From assembly GCA_016931875.1 (NCBI GenBank), contig JAFGDX010000281.1:1-7111 (forward strand): a stretch of 7,111 nt of DNA, given 5' to 3'. A program made the position numbers and the translations under genes. Under the pieces are notes generated by a model. It searched no databases, was not told the DNA's origin, and saw nothing but the letters and a program-made list of their open reading frames with translations. Positions 1-6,098 of this stretch are shown here, piece by piece. This stretch comes from Prolixibacteraceae bacterium (GTDB taxonomy: Bacteria; Bacteroidota; Bacteroidia; Bacteroidales; Prolixibacteraceae). Every line of letters begins with the position of its first letter. The first letter of the stretch is position 1.

Positions 1-158
1 CCCCAGGTACGCATCACCCATTTTTGCAGGCGCTGGCTAAATCCCCAAATATTGAGCCAACACCAGCCAACTGCCACAACATAACCCGACATAAAAACAA
101 CAAACAGTAATCTGAGCAATGCAAGCGGGGACAAAAAAATGACACGTAAAATTTTCAC
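1..158 (-). CDS. Partial membrane-anchored protein, possibly a PlsC-type lysophospholipid acyltransferase (N-terminus only)
   Basis: An open frame on the minus strand starts at a GTG (156-158) and runs off the left edge with 52 complete codons. It begins MKILRVIFLS, has a hydrophobic stretch over residues about 5-38, then an amphipathic segment (about 39-52) rich in Trp, Arg and Gln that ends KWVMRTWG. A short N-terminal membrane anchor followed by such a basic/aromatic helix is typical of 1-acyl-glycerol-3-phosphate acyltransferases, but the diagnostic HX4D motif would lie outside the window, so the family is an inference. No in-frame ATG lies upstream. The frame stays open through the tRNA-Cys terminator, so GTG at 158 is chosen as the first plausible start after the terminator and after a -7-like CATATTTG (181-188). 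The first in-frame ATG is codon 23, inside the hydrophobic stretch. A different membrane protein is possible. Confidence 0.5.
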   Translation of the reverse strand, partial: MKILRVIFLSPLALLRLLFVVFMSGYVVAVGWCWLNIWGFSQRLQKWVMRTW

Positions 159-180
159 CTGGCAAATTGATTTTAGAATA

Positions 181-188
181 CAAATATG
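181..188 (-). promoter_or_regulatory. Possible -7 element for the leftmost minus-strand gene
   Basis: Read on the minus strand the octamer is CATATTTG, seven of eight matches to the Bacteroidota -7 consensus TAnnTTTG. It lies between the tRNA-Cys terminator and the GTG start, 22 bases before that start. No clear -33 TTG was seen at the expected distance, so this is a weak call. Confidence 0.3.
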
Positions 189-244
189 GCGAAAGTTTGT
201 TTTTGGGCGAATGAAAATAATGTTTTTGCCTAAAAAATACACTG

Positions 245-277
245 AAAAAAAAGACCCCCAGTAAATACTGAAGGTCT
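245..277 (-). terminator. Intrinsic terminator of tRNA-Cys
   Basis: On the minus strand the arms are AGACCTTCAGT (277-267) and ACTGGGGGTCT (262-252). They pair over 11 positions, two of them G-U, around the 4-base loop ATTT, and a run of eight T follows (252-245). It starts 12 bases past the tRNA 3' end. This is a classic rho-independent terminator and it separates the tRNA from the next minus-strand gene. Confidence 0.88.
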
Positions 278-288
278 GTCGCCCCTTG

Positions 289-359
289 AGGTTCCTGGCG
301 GAGTCGAACCGCCGTACACGGTTTTGCAGACCGCTGCCTAGCCACTCGGCCAAGGAACC
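289..359 (-). tRNA. tRNA-Cys (anticodon GCA)
   Basis: The 71-base minus-strand sequence folds as a complete cloverleaf. The acceptor arm GGTTCCT pairs with AGGAACC, the D stem is GCC/GGC, and the anticodon stem GCGGT/ACCGT has a G-U pair at the top. The anticodon loop CTGCAAA has GCA at 327-325, the variable loop is 4 bases, and the T arm is GGCGG-TTCGACT-CCGCC. The discriminator base is U (position 289 complement), the known identity base for cysteine tRNAs. The 3' CCA is not encoded, since CAA follows the discriminator. It has its own promoter about 19 bases upstream and a strong terminator downstream, so it is probably transcribed alone. Confidence 0.97.
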
Positions 360-377
360 ATGTTTTGTTTCGGAGTG

Positions 378-407
378 CAAATCTATAAAAAATTGCAGTT
401 TCCGCAA
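378..407 (-). promoter_or_regulatory. tRNA-Cys promoter (-33 TTG / -7 TAGATTTG)
   Basis: On the minus strand TTG (407-405) and TAGATTTG (385-378) are 19 bases apart. This matches the Bacteroidota primary-sigma promoter: a perfect TAnnTTTG -7 and a TTG -33 at the usual spacing. Transcription should begin around 370-373, some 12 bases before the tRNA 5' end. It is the best-matching promoter in the window. Confidence 0.75.
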
Positions 408-429
408 CAGGAATATAAAGATTTTATTC

Positions 430-590
430 CCTTAGTTTTTCCCAGTTCCGGTTGGTGTGGCAGCTGGCCTTTTTTTGCCGCCAGTTGTGCGAACACGATT
501 CAAGATTGGTTTTTGGATTTTTTCCTTCGGTTAGCTCCGTGTTTTTTAACCCCGTGAAACCGTTCCTGCCTGCTCCCTCTTTCAGTTTGT
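430..590 (-). ncRNA. Unassigned spacer with a possible structured RNA between folB and tRNA-Cys
   Basis: The 312-base gap between folB and tRNA-Cys has no recognisable protein gene. Its centre is richer in GC than its flanks and has nested complementarity. CAGTTCCGGTT (443-453) and AACCGTTCCTG (558-568) pair over 3+5 bases around a symmetric 3x3 loop. On the minus strand that loop reads GAA opposite GAA and could form tandem sheared G-A pairs. Inside lie two local hairpins: CTGGC/GCCAG (464-468, 480-484) with an A-rich loop, and GGTTA/TAACC (529-533, 547-551). The minus strand is preferred because of the GAA/GAA loop and because both neighbours lie on it. It does not resemble the conserved cores of RNase P RNA, tmRNA or SRP RNA. 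No clear promoter or U-tract terminator of its own was found, and the ends are approximate. It may instead be non-functional spacer or a folB 3' UTR. Confidence 0.3.
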
Positions 591-594
591 TGAT

Positions 595-614
595 ATTAAA
601 AAACATTTTTTAAT
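595..614. repeat. Perfect A/T palindrome
   Basis: ATTAAAAAA (595-603) and TTTTTTAAT (606-614) are exact inverted copies separated by CA. With only A-T pairs and a two-base loop it is weak as an RNA hairpin. It may help end transcription from either side, or it may just reflect AT-rich spacer composition. Confidence 0.35.
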
Positions 615-623
615 TGCATTTAA

Positions 624-646
624 AATTCGTTTCGAATATACGAATT
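624..646 (-). terminator. Weak hairpin downstream of folB, possible terminator or operator
   Basis: AATTCGT (624-630) and ACGAATT (640-646) form an exact 7-base inverted repeat with a 9-base spacer, 26 bases past the folB stop on the minus strand. Only a short T stretch follows it (TTTT directly after ACGAA), so termination would be inefficient. The symmetric shape could equally be a protein-binding site. Confidence 0.35.
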
Positions 647-671
647 AAAAGTTTGAAAAATTTGATAAAAA

Positions 672-1064
672 TCAGCTTGTGGATGAATGGCTGATTTTGG
701 CAGCTTTATTTTGTTTTTTTGAAAGAGTTACGCTCACTTTTTCAATTTCACCATTCATAGGCGGGTTTAGTTTTGAAATTTTTACCCGTGCTTTCTTTAT
801 TTCCGGGAATTTTTGAAACAACGAATCGAGTATTCGTCGGGCAACATGCTCCAACAGATGCGATTTTACCATCATTTCACTTTTTACCAGGTTGTAAACT
901 TCCTGGTAATTTACCGTATCGTTTAAATCATCCGAAATAGCTGCTACTGAAGAATCAGTTTTAAAACGTAAGTCAACCTGAAATTTATTCCCAACAACCC
1001 GTTCCGCTTCAAAATGCCCGTGGTAGGCATAAAATTGCATCCCTTCTATCTCTATCAAACCCAT
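672..1064 (-). CDS. folB: Dihydroneopterin aldolase
   Basis: FolB cleaves 7,8-dihydroneopterin to 6-hydroxymethyl-7,8-dihydropterin and glycolaldehyde in cytoplasmic folate synthesis. The 130-residue length is normal for this family. The family landmarks are in order: the N-terminal GMQFYAYHG segment (8-16), ERVVGNKFQVDL (21-32), DDLNDTVNY (45-53), LLEHVARRI (70-78) and KISKLNPPMNG (95-105). The residues expected at the active site are present: Glu21, Tyr53, Glu72 and Lys98 (compare Glu22, Tyr54, Glu74 and Lys100 of the Staphylococcus aureus enzyme). The last 13 or so residues are a polar tail beyond the conserved fold. The ATG at 1064 is preceded by a run of A, the usual Bacteroidota leader. 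The gene is divergent from glnS, and no other folate gene is in the window. Confidence 0.94.
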   Translation of the reverse strand: MGLIEIEGMQFYAYHGHFEAERVVGNKFQVDLRFKTDSSVAAISDDLNDTVNYQEVYNLVKSEMMVKSHLLEHVARRILDSLFQKFPEIKKARVKISKLNPPMNGEIEKVSVTLSKKQNKAAKISHSSTS

Positions 1065-1094
1065 TTTTTTTTGCGAAATTAAAAATTAGTAACC

Positions 1095-1134
1095 ATCTGT
1101 AATTATTCATCGGCGATTAATTAAACTCACAGAT
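1095..1134. promoter_or_regulatory. Dyad symmetry in the folB-glnS divergent spacer
   Basis: ATCTGT (1095-1100) and ACAGAT (1129-1134) are exact inverted copies. Just inside them AATTA (1101-1105) and TAATT (1118-1122) are also inverted, with centres offset by 3 bases. The element fills the middle of the 112-base spacer between the two divergent starts, where an operator would act on both genes. It may also be chance in AT-rich DNA. Confidence 0.3.
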
Positions 1135-1141
1135 CATTTTT

Positions 1142-1149
1142 TACTTTTG
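1142..1149 (+). promoter_or_regulatory. glnS promoter -7 element TACTTTTG
   Basis: The octamer is a perfect TAnnTTTG match 27 bases before the glnS ATG. No convincing -33 TTG lies 19-21 bases upstream (the sequence there is TTAATT). The transcript would start near 1155, giving a leader of about 20 bases that is A-rich and lacks a Shine-Dalgarno sequence. Confidence 0.55.
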
Positions 1150-1176
1150 CCTTAACATTTAAAGTAGTGTAAAAAA

Positions 1177-2874
1177 ATGACGGATAATTCTGAGATAAAA
1201 GAACAACCGAAAAAAGCAAATTTTATTCATCTTCAAATTGAAGAAGACTTAAAAAACGGAAAGAATAACCAGCGTGTACATACCCGTTTCCCCCCGGAAC
1301 CCAATGGTTATCTGCATATTGGACATGCAAAATCAATTTGTTTAAATTTTGGTATAGCCGAAAAATTCGGAGGAAAGTGTAACCTGAGGTTTGACGATAC
1401 CAATCCGTCAAAAGAAGAAACAGAATACGTGGAATCGATAAAGGAAGATGTGCGCTGGCTTGGTTTCGACTGGGAAGATCGGCTGTTTTATGCTTCTGAT
1501 TATTTTGAGAAACTGCATGAGTTTGCCATTCAGTTAATTAAAGACGGAAAAGCATATGTTGACGATCAAAACTCTGAAACCATAAGCAGCCAGAAAGGTA
1601 CACCTACCCGGCCCGGTATTGAAAGTCCTTACCGGAACCGCGCTGTGGAAGAAAACCTTGCTTTATTTCTGCAAATGACTGCAGGCGAGTTTGAGGAAGG
1701 TTCGCGGGTGTTAAGGGCGAAAATCAATATGTCTTCTCCGAATATGCACATGCGCGACCCCATTATTTACCGGATTATGAAAGCACATCATCATCGTACC
1801 GGAGACAAATGGAAAGTGTACCCGATGTACGATTTTGCACACGGACAAAGCGATTACTGGGAAGGAATTACGCATTCAATTTGTACTCTTGAGTTTGAAG
1901 TTCACCGGCCGTTGTACGACTGGTTTATCGATCAGTTGATGGAATCGGATTATCGTCCGCGACAAATTGAATTTGCCCGCCTGAATCTCACCTACACCGT
2001 AATGAGCAAACGAAAATTGCTCGAACTGGTAAAAGATGGTCATGTAAATGGATGGGATGACCCGAGAATGCCCACCATTTCAGGATTCAGAAGAAGAGGA
2101 TTTACACCGGAGTCGATCCGTAATTTTTCCGACCGGATTGGCGTAACCAAAGTTGACGGGATGATTGATGTTTCGCTTCTGGAATACAGTGTGCGCGAAC
2201 ACCTGAATAAAACCGCCCAGCGGGTAATGGGGGTGTTGAATCCGTTAAAGGTGGTGATTACCAATTATCCTGAAAACCAGGTAGAGGAACTGGATGCAGT
2301 AAACAACCCTGAAGATCCGGAAAAGGGAACACGAAAAGTACCCTTCTCTCGCGAAATTTTTATTGAACGCGAGGACTTTATGGAAGATCCGCCGCGAAAA
2401 TATTTTCGTCTGGCCCCGGGGCGCGAAGTGCGTTTGCGTTATGCATATTTTATTACCTGCACCAAGGTAATTAAAGATAATAACGGAGAAGTAACCGAAT
2501 TGCACTGTACTTATGATCCTGCTTCAAAAGGAGGCAATTCACCCGACGGGAGAAAAGTAAAAGCCACACTCCACTGGGTGTCGGCCAGCCATGCCATAAA
2601 ATCGGAAGTACGGTTGTACGACCGGCTTTTCACCGACGAGGAGCCGGATGGGCATAAAGATGTTGATTTTAAGGAATTTATGAACCCTGGTTCGTTAAAG
2701 ATTCTGAACAATTGTTATCTCGAACCTTTTGTGAAAAATTCAAGTCCGTTGGATCATTTTCAGTTTGAACGATTGGGGTATTTTAATCTCGATTACGATT
2801 CAAGGCCTGAAATGCCGGTATTTAACCGTACCGTACCGTTAAAAGATTCCTGGGCAAAAAAACAAAACAAATAA
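1177..2874 (+). CDS. glnS: Glutaminyl-tRNA synthetase
   Basis: This class I synthetase joins glutamine to tRNA-Gln in the cytoplasm using ATP. At 565 residues it is close to the E. coli enzyme (about 554). The Rossmann catalytic core carries the HIGH signature at 47-50 within [15 protein letters not shown], then the acceptor-binding region. The KMSKS-type loop is VMSKRKL (275-281), followed by GWDDPRMPT (292-300). The segment [19 protein letters not shown] (232-250) is characteristic of GlnRS rather than bacterial GluRS. The C-terminal portion (about 345 to the end) matches the two beta-barrel anticodon-binding domains in extent. The ATG at 1177 gives a short polar leader before the core and sits at a sensible distance from the -7 element. 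It is a single-gene unit with its own promoter and terminator. Its presence implies direct charging of tRNA-Gln. Confidence 0.97.
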   Translation: MTDNSEIKEQPKKANFIHLQIEEDLKNGKNNQRVHTRFPPEPNGYLHIGHAKSICLNFGIAEKFGGKCNLRFDDTNPSKEETEYVESIKEDVRWLGFDWEDRLFYASDYFEKLHEFAIQLIKDGKAYVDDQNSETISSQKGTPTRPGIESPYRNRAVEENLALFLQMTAGEFEEGSRVLRAKINMSSPNMHMRDPIIYRIMKAHHHRTGDKWKVYPMYDFAHGQSDYWEGITHSICTLEFEVHRPLYDWFIDQLMESDYRPRQIEFARLNLTYTVMSKRKLLELVKDGHVNGWDDPRMPTISGFRRRGFTPESIRNFSDRIGVTKVDGMIDVSLLEYSVREHLNKTAQRVMGVLNPLKVVITNYPENQVEELDAVNNPEDPEKGTRKVPFSREIFIEREDFMEDPPRKYFRLAPGREVRLRYAYFITCTKVIKDNNGEVTELHCTYDPASKGGNSPDGRKVKATLHWVSASHAIKSEVRLYDRLFTDEEPDGHKDVDFKEFMNPGSLKILNNCYLEPFVKNSSPLDHFQFERLGYFNLDYDSRPEMPVFNRTVPLKDSWAKKQNK

Positions 2875-2880
2875 CAGCAA

Positions 2881-2906
2881 AAAGCGGGTTTACTTCCCGC
2901 TTTTTT
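2881..2906 (+). terminator. Intrinsic terminator of glnS
   Basis: AAAGCGGG (2881-2888) and CCCGCTTT (2896-2903) pair perfectly over 8 bases around the loop TTTACTT, and six T run from 2901 to 2906. It begins 7 bases after the stop codon. The A-run before the stem would also let it work on the opposite strand, but no minus-strand gene ends here. Confidence 0.92.
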
Positions 2907-2966
2907 AGTTTTTTATACCTCCAATATCCCTTTTACCGATTCATTGCCTGTGTTAACCGAATGTTA

Positions 2967-2998
2967 AGTGACTTGCTGTTGCCGGTGTTTTACATTTG
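2967..2998 (+). promoter_or_regulatory. Promoter of the first LiaF-like gene, with AGTGACTTG block
   Basis: TACATTTG (2991-2998) is a perfect Bacteroidota -7 element. AGTGACTTG (2967-2975) lies 15 bases upstream, closer than the usual 19-21 base spacing for a -33 box. Almost the same block precedes the next gene. It also settles the start of the downstream gene, because an ATG at 2996 would overlap the -7 box and lie upstream of the transcript start. Confidence 0.5.
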
Positions 2999-3028
2999 TT
3001 TTGTATATCGTCAAAAAAAAAACGGGGA

Positions 3029-3406
3029 ATGGAAAATAAACCACAAAAAAACAACTCGCGGATCGCCCTGGCCTACATTTTAATTGGTATAGGAGTTCTT
3101 TGGATTCTCAGGAAATCAGGCTTTTATATTGATTTGCCAAACATTAGCTGGCACACTGTTTTTGCTCCTTTCCGGCATATCTTTTACGGATGGGGGCATT
3201 TTATTTTTTCGTGGCAGGTGATTTTGATAATTACAGGATTGATTTTGCTGGCAGGGAAACGTTCCGTCGGAATCGTTCTTATCGGCATCGGAGGAGTTTT
3301 TCTGATACCCAAATTTTTTCATTTAACGGGTTTGACATTTTCGTTAATCCTTCCGGTTCTTTTAATCGGGGTTGGATTGGCAATGGTGGTAAAAAAAACG
3401 GGGTAG
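3029..3406 (+). CDS. LiaF-like transmembrane-domain protein, membrane part only
   Basis: This is a small integral membrane protein of 125 residues. A polar N-terminus (1-10) is followed by hydrophobic segments at about 12-27, 61-75, 79-93 and 103-121 with Gly/Ile-rich repeats such as LIGIG and LIGIGGVFLIP. This pattern belongs to the LiaI/LiaF-type membrane domain (DUF5668-like). It is clearly paralogous to the N-terminal half of the next gene: both have SWQ followed by LI and a Gly-rich helix, then a small loop and IGG-x-FLIP. It lacks the FGG-rich C-terminal domain, and residues about 40-58 are extra relative to the paralog. The start at 3029 is preferred over ATG 2996, which overlaps the promoter. 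No terminator separates it from the next gene, so it may partly be co-transcribed. Its function is unknown; a sensory or assembly partner of the LiaF/LytTR system is inferred. Confidence 0.8.
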   Translation: MENKPQKNNSRIALAYILIGIGVLWILRKSGFYIDLPNISWHTVFAPFRHIFYGWGHFIFSWQVILIITGLILLAGKRSVGIVLIGIGGVFLIPKFFHLTGLTFSLILPVLLIGVGLAMVVKKTG

Positions 3407-3448
3407 TTTTGTTCATTCATTCAAAACTCAACTTTACAAATGGATTTT

Positions 3449-3479
3449 AGTGATTTGTGTGGCAGGAAATGTAGATTTG
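3449..3479 (+). promoter_or_regulatory. Promoter of the LiaF-LytS-LytTR operon, with AGTGATTTG block
   Basis: TAGATTTG (3472-3479) matches the -7 consensus TAnnTTTG, 20 bases before the ATG at 3499. AGTGATTTG (3449-3457) lies 14 bases upstream of it and matches the block before the previous gene in eight of nine positions. The element could be a close-spaced -33 region or an activator/operator site shared by the two LiaF-like genes. Confidence 0.5.
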
Positions 3480-3498
3480 AAAAAGTAAATTAGTAACA

Positions 3499-4206
3499 AT
3501 GAAACAGTGTAACTCATCGGGGAAAAGAATTTATTTCGGATTATTTTTAATCGCAATCGGGGGCTTTTGGATACTGGAACGTCTGGATTTAATTCCCGAT
3601 ATTTGGAATGATATCCTGATATCCTGGCAAATGCTGTTAATTGGTATCGGCATATTCTCCTTAATTGGTGGCAACCGGACCAGCGGAACAATATTGATTC
3701 TTATTGGCGGTTTTTTTCTTATCCCCGAAATTATTACCATTCCGTATGAGTTGCGAAGAATTGGATGGCCCCTGCTTATTATTGCAGTGGGGGTTATTTT
3801 GTTGATTACTCACCGGAAAAAGGATGATCCCGTATTTCAGGACAAAAATAAACAGGGAATGGATTATTTTGATGATTTTGTTGTTTTCGGTGGAAGGGAA
3901 GTGTTTATTAATTCGCAGAATTTTTATGGGGGAAAAATTACCACCATTTTTGGCGGCGCCGAATATGACCTTCGGAACACCACCCTCTCAACCAACGGCG
4001 CGGTGGTCGATTCTGTTTCTATTTTTGGCGGCTGTGGGTTTAAAGTTCCCCCGGACTGGACTGTAAAAAATGAAGTTACAGCCGTGTTTGGCGGATTTTC
4101 GGATAAAAGAGGATCTTCTCCCCACCAGGTAACCTCCGACCCGTCCAAAACTTTAATTGTTAAAGGATTTACTGCTTTTGGCGGTGTTGAAATTAAACAT
4201 TACTAA
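3499..4206 (+). CDS. LiaF-like protein: membrane domain plus FGG-repeat C-terminal domain
   Basis: The 235-residue protein has two parts. Residues about 11-104 form four short hydrophobic segments (about 11-29, 43-58, 62-80, 88-104), a LiaF-type membrane domain. After a charged linker (105-125), residues 126-235 hold five FGG motifs at 130, 151, 176, 197 and 227, spaced about 20-30 residues apart. That is the beta-strand repeat of the LiaF C-terminal 'cell wall-active antibiotics response' domain (DUF2154-like). In Firmicutes LiaF is a negative regulator of the LiaSR envelope-stress system; here the adjoining genes encode a LytS-type kinase and a LytTR regulator, so an analogous sensing role is inferred. 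The C-terminal domain follows the last membrane segment with basic residues (HRKK), which favours a cytoplasmic location. The stop lies 5 bases before the kinase ATG, indicating one operon. Confidence 0.85.
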   Translation: MKQCNSSGKRIYFGLFLIAIGGFWILERLDLIPDIWNDILISWQMLLIGIGIFSLIGGNRTSGTILILIGGFFLIPEIITIPYELRRIGWPLLIIAVGVILLITHRKKDDPVFQDKNKQGMDYFDDFVVFGGREVFINSQNFYGGKITTIFGGAEYDLRNTTLSTNGAVVDSVSIFGGCGFKVPPDWTVKNEVTAVFGGFSDKRGSSPHQVTSDPSKTLIVKGFTAFGGVEIKHY

Positions 4207-4211
4207 TTCGA

Positions 4212-5264
4212 ATGGATTTTAGACACCCGTTTATAACCAATCCCCGGATTGCCATTTATTATGGGCTTTTTTGGGTGGTAGCTGCAACCGCAAATGTTCT
4301 TGTGTTAACTCTGGGCAATAACATCAATGTGGTGGAAGCCATTGTGCAGGTGTGTGCTTTTCTGCTTTCGTTTGCCGTTATTGGCGCAGCCATTTGGTAT
4401 GTCATTAAATTTAGTACCCTCGAAAACAATAGCTTTTGGCGAATTGTAATAGCACATGCCATAGCTGCCACGGTAATTATTTTTATATGGATTTATTTTG
4501 GAGTTGTAATTATCAAAATATTTCATCCAACTCCGTCGCGATGGATTGAAAGTCAGATAGCCAACCGTATTTTTGCCGGGTATGCTCTTTATACCATTTA
4601 TGTGGTTTTTTTCTACGCCGTTAATTACTACAACGGATTTAAAGAAAAACTCCGCAGCGAGGGAAAATTAAAAGCCCTTGTAAAAGAGGCCGAACTTCAT
4701 GCCTTAAAATCACAAATCAATCCTCATTTTTTATTTAACAGTTTAAACAGCATTTCGTCGTTAACTATGACCGACCCGTCAAAAGCACAGGAAATGGTTA
4801 TCAACCTCTCGCAACTGATGCGGTATTCGTTAAAACACGATCAAAACGAAAAGGTTTCTTTTAAGCAGGAACTTGAAAACAATCAACTCTACCTGCAGAT
4901 TGAAAAGGTAAGGTTTGGGAAAAAGCTGAATCCTTCGTTCGAAATTGAAGAACAATGTTTATCGGCCGAAATCCCAAACATGATTTTGCAACCCCTGTAC
5001 GAAAATGCAATAAAATATGGGGTCTATGAAGCCACGGAACCTGTTGATGTGAAAACATTTAGCGAAATGACAGAAACAGGATTAAAGATTGTGATATCCA
5101 ATACTTACGACCCGGATGTGCTGAGTAAAAGAGGAGAAGGAATTGGGTTGCGAAACATACGCGAACGGCTTCAGATTATTTATGGAAACCCGGGATTGTT
5201 AAAAATTTCAGACAACAAAAAAGAATTTAAAGTAACTTTGACCATACCACAAAAAATAATGTAA
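4212..5264 (+). CDS. LytS-family sensor histidine kinase
   Basis: This is a membrane histidine kinase of 350 residues. Four hydrophobic segments (about 13-35, 43-68, 78-102, 118-140) form the sensor part, with no large extracellular domain. A coiled linker (143-165) leads to the His_kinase domain (PF06580 type) with the phospho-acceptor in LKSQINPHFLFNSLNS, His172. The HATPase region has the N-box PLYENAIKYG (Asn265) and the G-box GEGIGLRNIRERL (308-320). Key catalytic residues are intact. Kinases of this class phosphorylate LytTR response regulators, and one is encoded one base downstream. The compact sensor suggests that it detects a membrane signal or depends on a membrane partner, for which the LiaF-like proteins upstream are the obvious candidates (inference). 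The ATG at 4212, 5 bases after the previous stop, is the natural translationally coupled start. Confidence 0.93.
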   Translation: MDFRHPFITNPRIAIYYGLFWVVAATANVLVLTLGNNINVVEAIVQVCAFLLSFAVIGAAIWYVIKFSTLENNSFWRIVIAHAIAATVIIFIWIYFGVVIIKIFHPTPSRWIESQIANRIFAGYALYTIYVVFFYAVNYYNGFKEKLRSEGKLKALVKEAELHALKSQINPHFLFNSLNSISSLTMTDPSKAQEMVINLSQLMRYSLKHDQNEKVSFKQELENNQLYLQIEKVRFGKKLNPSFEIEEQCLSAEIPNMILQPLYENAIKYGVYEATEPVDVKTFSEMTETGLKIVISNTYDPDVLSKRGEGIGLRNIRERLQIIYGNPGLLKISDNKKEFKVTLTIPQKIM

Positions 5265-5265
5265 T

Positions 5266-6015
5266 ATGGCTGACAAACTAACAACCGTAATTGTAGAAGA
5301 CGAAGAATTAGCCCGCAATTTGCTGAAATCATTTTTAAAGACGATGGATAACATTGAAATGGTTGGCGAGTGTGAAAATGGTTTCGAAGGCGTAAAAGTA
5401 ATTAACGAATTAAAACCTGATTTGGTTTTTCTTGATATTCAAATGCCTAAAATTACCGGCTTCGAAATGCTGGAGCTACTGGAGCACAAACCGCAGATTA
5501 TTTTTGCAACGGCCTACGACCAGTATGCCTTAAAAGCCTTTGAATACAATGCCGCTGATTATTTGTTAAAACCGTATTCCAAAGACCGCCTGGCCGAAGC
5601 GGTTGATAAAGTGGTTGAACGAATCAGGACAGAAGGAACAACCTCTGATATTGCAGATAAAATAAGTGATTATCCCAGAGAAGAATACCTGGACAGGATT
5701 GTGGTAAAAGACCGTCATAAAATACATATTTCGCCGGTTGACCAGGTTCGCTACATCGAATCGATGGACGATTATGTGATGATTTATACTACGGAAGGGC
5801 GTTTTATGAAACAAAAGACCATGAAATATTTTGAAAATGCCTTAAATCCCAAAGACTTCATTCGCATTCACCGGTCATATATTGTTAAGGTAGACGAAAT
5901 CAGCGAAATCCAGCAATACGAAAAGGAATCGTATATTGTTATTCTTCACGACAAAACAAAACTCAAGGTTAGTAAAACCGGATACAAAAATCTGAAAGAA
6001 GTGCTTAACTTTTAG
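5266..6015 (+). CDS. LytTR-family response regulator
   Basis: This two-domain cytoplasmic regulator has 249 residues. The receiver domain (about 5-120) has the acidic pair Glu11/Asp12 in VEDEE, the phospho-acceptor Asp57 in LVFLDIQMP, Thr82 in FATAYD and Lys102 in LLKPY, so phosphorylation chemistry should be intact. After a linker (121-142) a LytTR DNA-binding domain spans about 143-246, with the family's DRIVVKDRHKIH, IESMDDYVMIYT, FIRIHRSYIV and LKVSKTGYKNL segments. LytTR domains typically bind pairs of short direct repeats upstream of their targets. The start follows the kinase stop by one base, implying translational coupling, and the gene is the last of the operon. Targets are not shown by the sequence; the AGTGAYTTG blocks upstream of the two LiaF-like genes are candidates for autoregulation. 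Confidence 0.95.
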   Translation: MADKLTTVIVEDEELARNLLKSFLKTMDNIEMVGECENGFEGVKVINELKPDLVFLDIQMPKITGFEMLELLEHKPQIIFATAYDQYALKAFEYNAADYLLKPYSKDRLAEAVDKVVERIRTEGTTSDIADKISDYPREEYLDRIVVKDRHKIHISPVDQVRYIESMDDYVMIYTTEGRFMKQKTMKYFENALNPKDFIRIHRSYIVKVDEISEIQQYEKESYIVILHDKTKLKVSKTGYKNLKEVLNF

Positions 6016-6043
6016 TTACTGAACCTTTTTATTTTTTTTGAAT

Positions 6044-6082
6044 ATCACGCTACCGGGTTTGCCGGGTAGTTGTGATTTTTTT
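6044..6082 (+). terminator. Intrinsic terminator of the LiaF-LytS-LytTR operon
   Basis: ATCAC (6044-6048) pairs with GTGAT (6072-6076), and CTACC (6050-6054) pairs with GGTAG (6065-6069). A small internal loop (G opposite TT) separates the two stems, and a few further G-C pairs are possible towards the loop. Seven T follow (6076-6082). It starts 29 bases past the last stop and closes the regulatory operon. Confidence 0.8.
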
Positions 6083-6098
6083 GTAATATAGCTGATAT

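Noticed and set aside
37..345. 102-residue minus-strand open frame
   Set aside because: It runs through tRNA-Cys and its terminator and has low-complexity content. The neighbouring frame beginning at 158 gives a much better membrane protein.
360..557. 65-residue plus-strand open frame
   Set aside because: It lies over the tRNA-Cys promoter and the candidate RNA on the opposite strand, with no family likeness and no promoter of its own.
424..606. 60-residue minus-strand open frame
   Set aside because: Polar, unfamiliar composition with no domain; its start lies within the A/T palindrome, and the region looks more like structured RNA. Not fully excluded as a small protein.
595..646. Inverted repeats as ends of an insertion sequence or attachment site
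   Set aside because: The repeats are short AT-rich palindromes without a transposase, target duplication or a matching partner elsewhere; spacer hairpins explain them better.
2040..2711. Minus-strand open frames inside glnS
   Set aside because: Antisense shadows of a complete, strongly conserved coding sequence; no promoter or family match.
2996..3028. Upstream ATG adding 11 residues to the first LiaF-like protein
   Set aside because: This ATG overlaps the -7 element TACATTTG and would lie upstream of the transcript start; the added residues are also unlike a membrane protein N-terminus.
3190..3450. 86-residue plus-strand frame overlapping the first LiaF-like gene
   Set aside because: Out-of-frame shadow. 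The in-frame product has clean membrane segments to its end, so no frameshift is needed to explain it.
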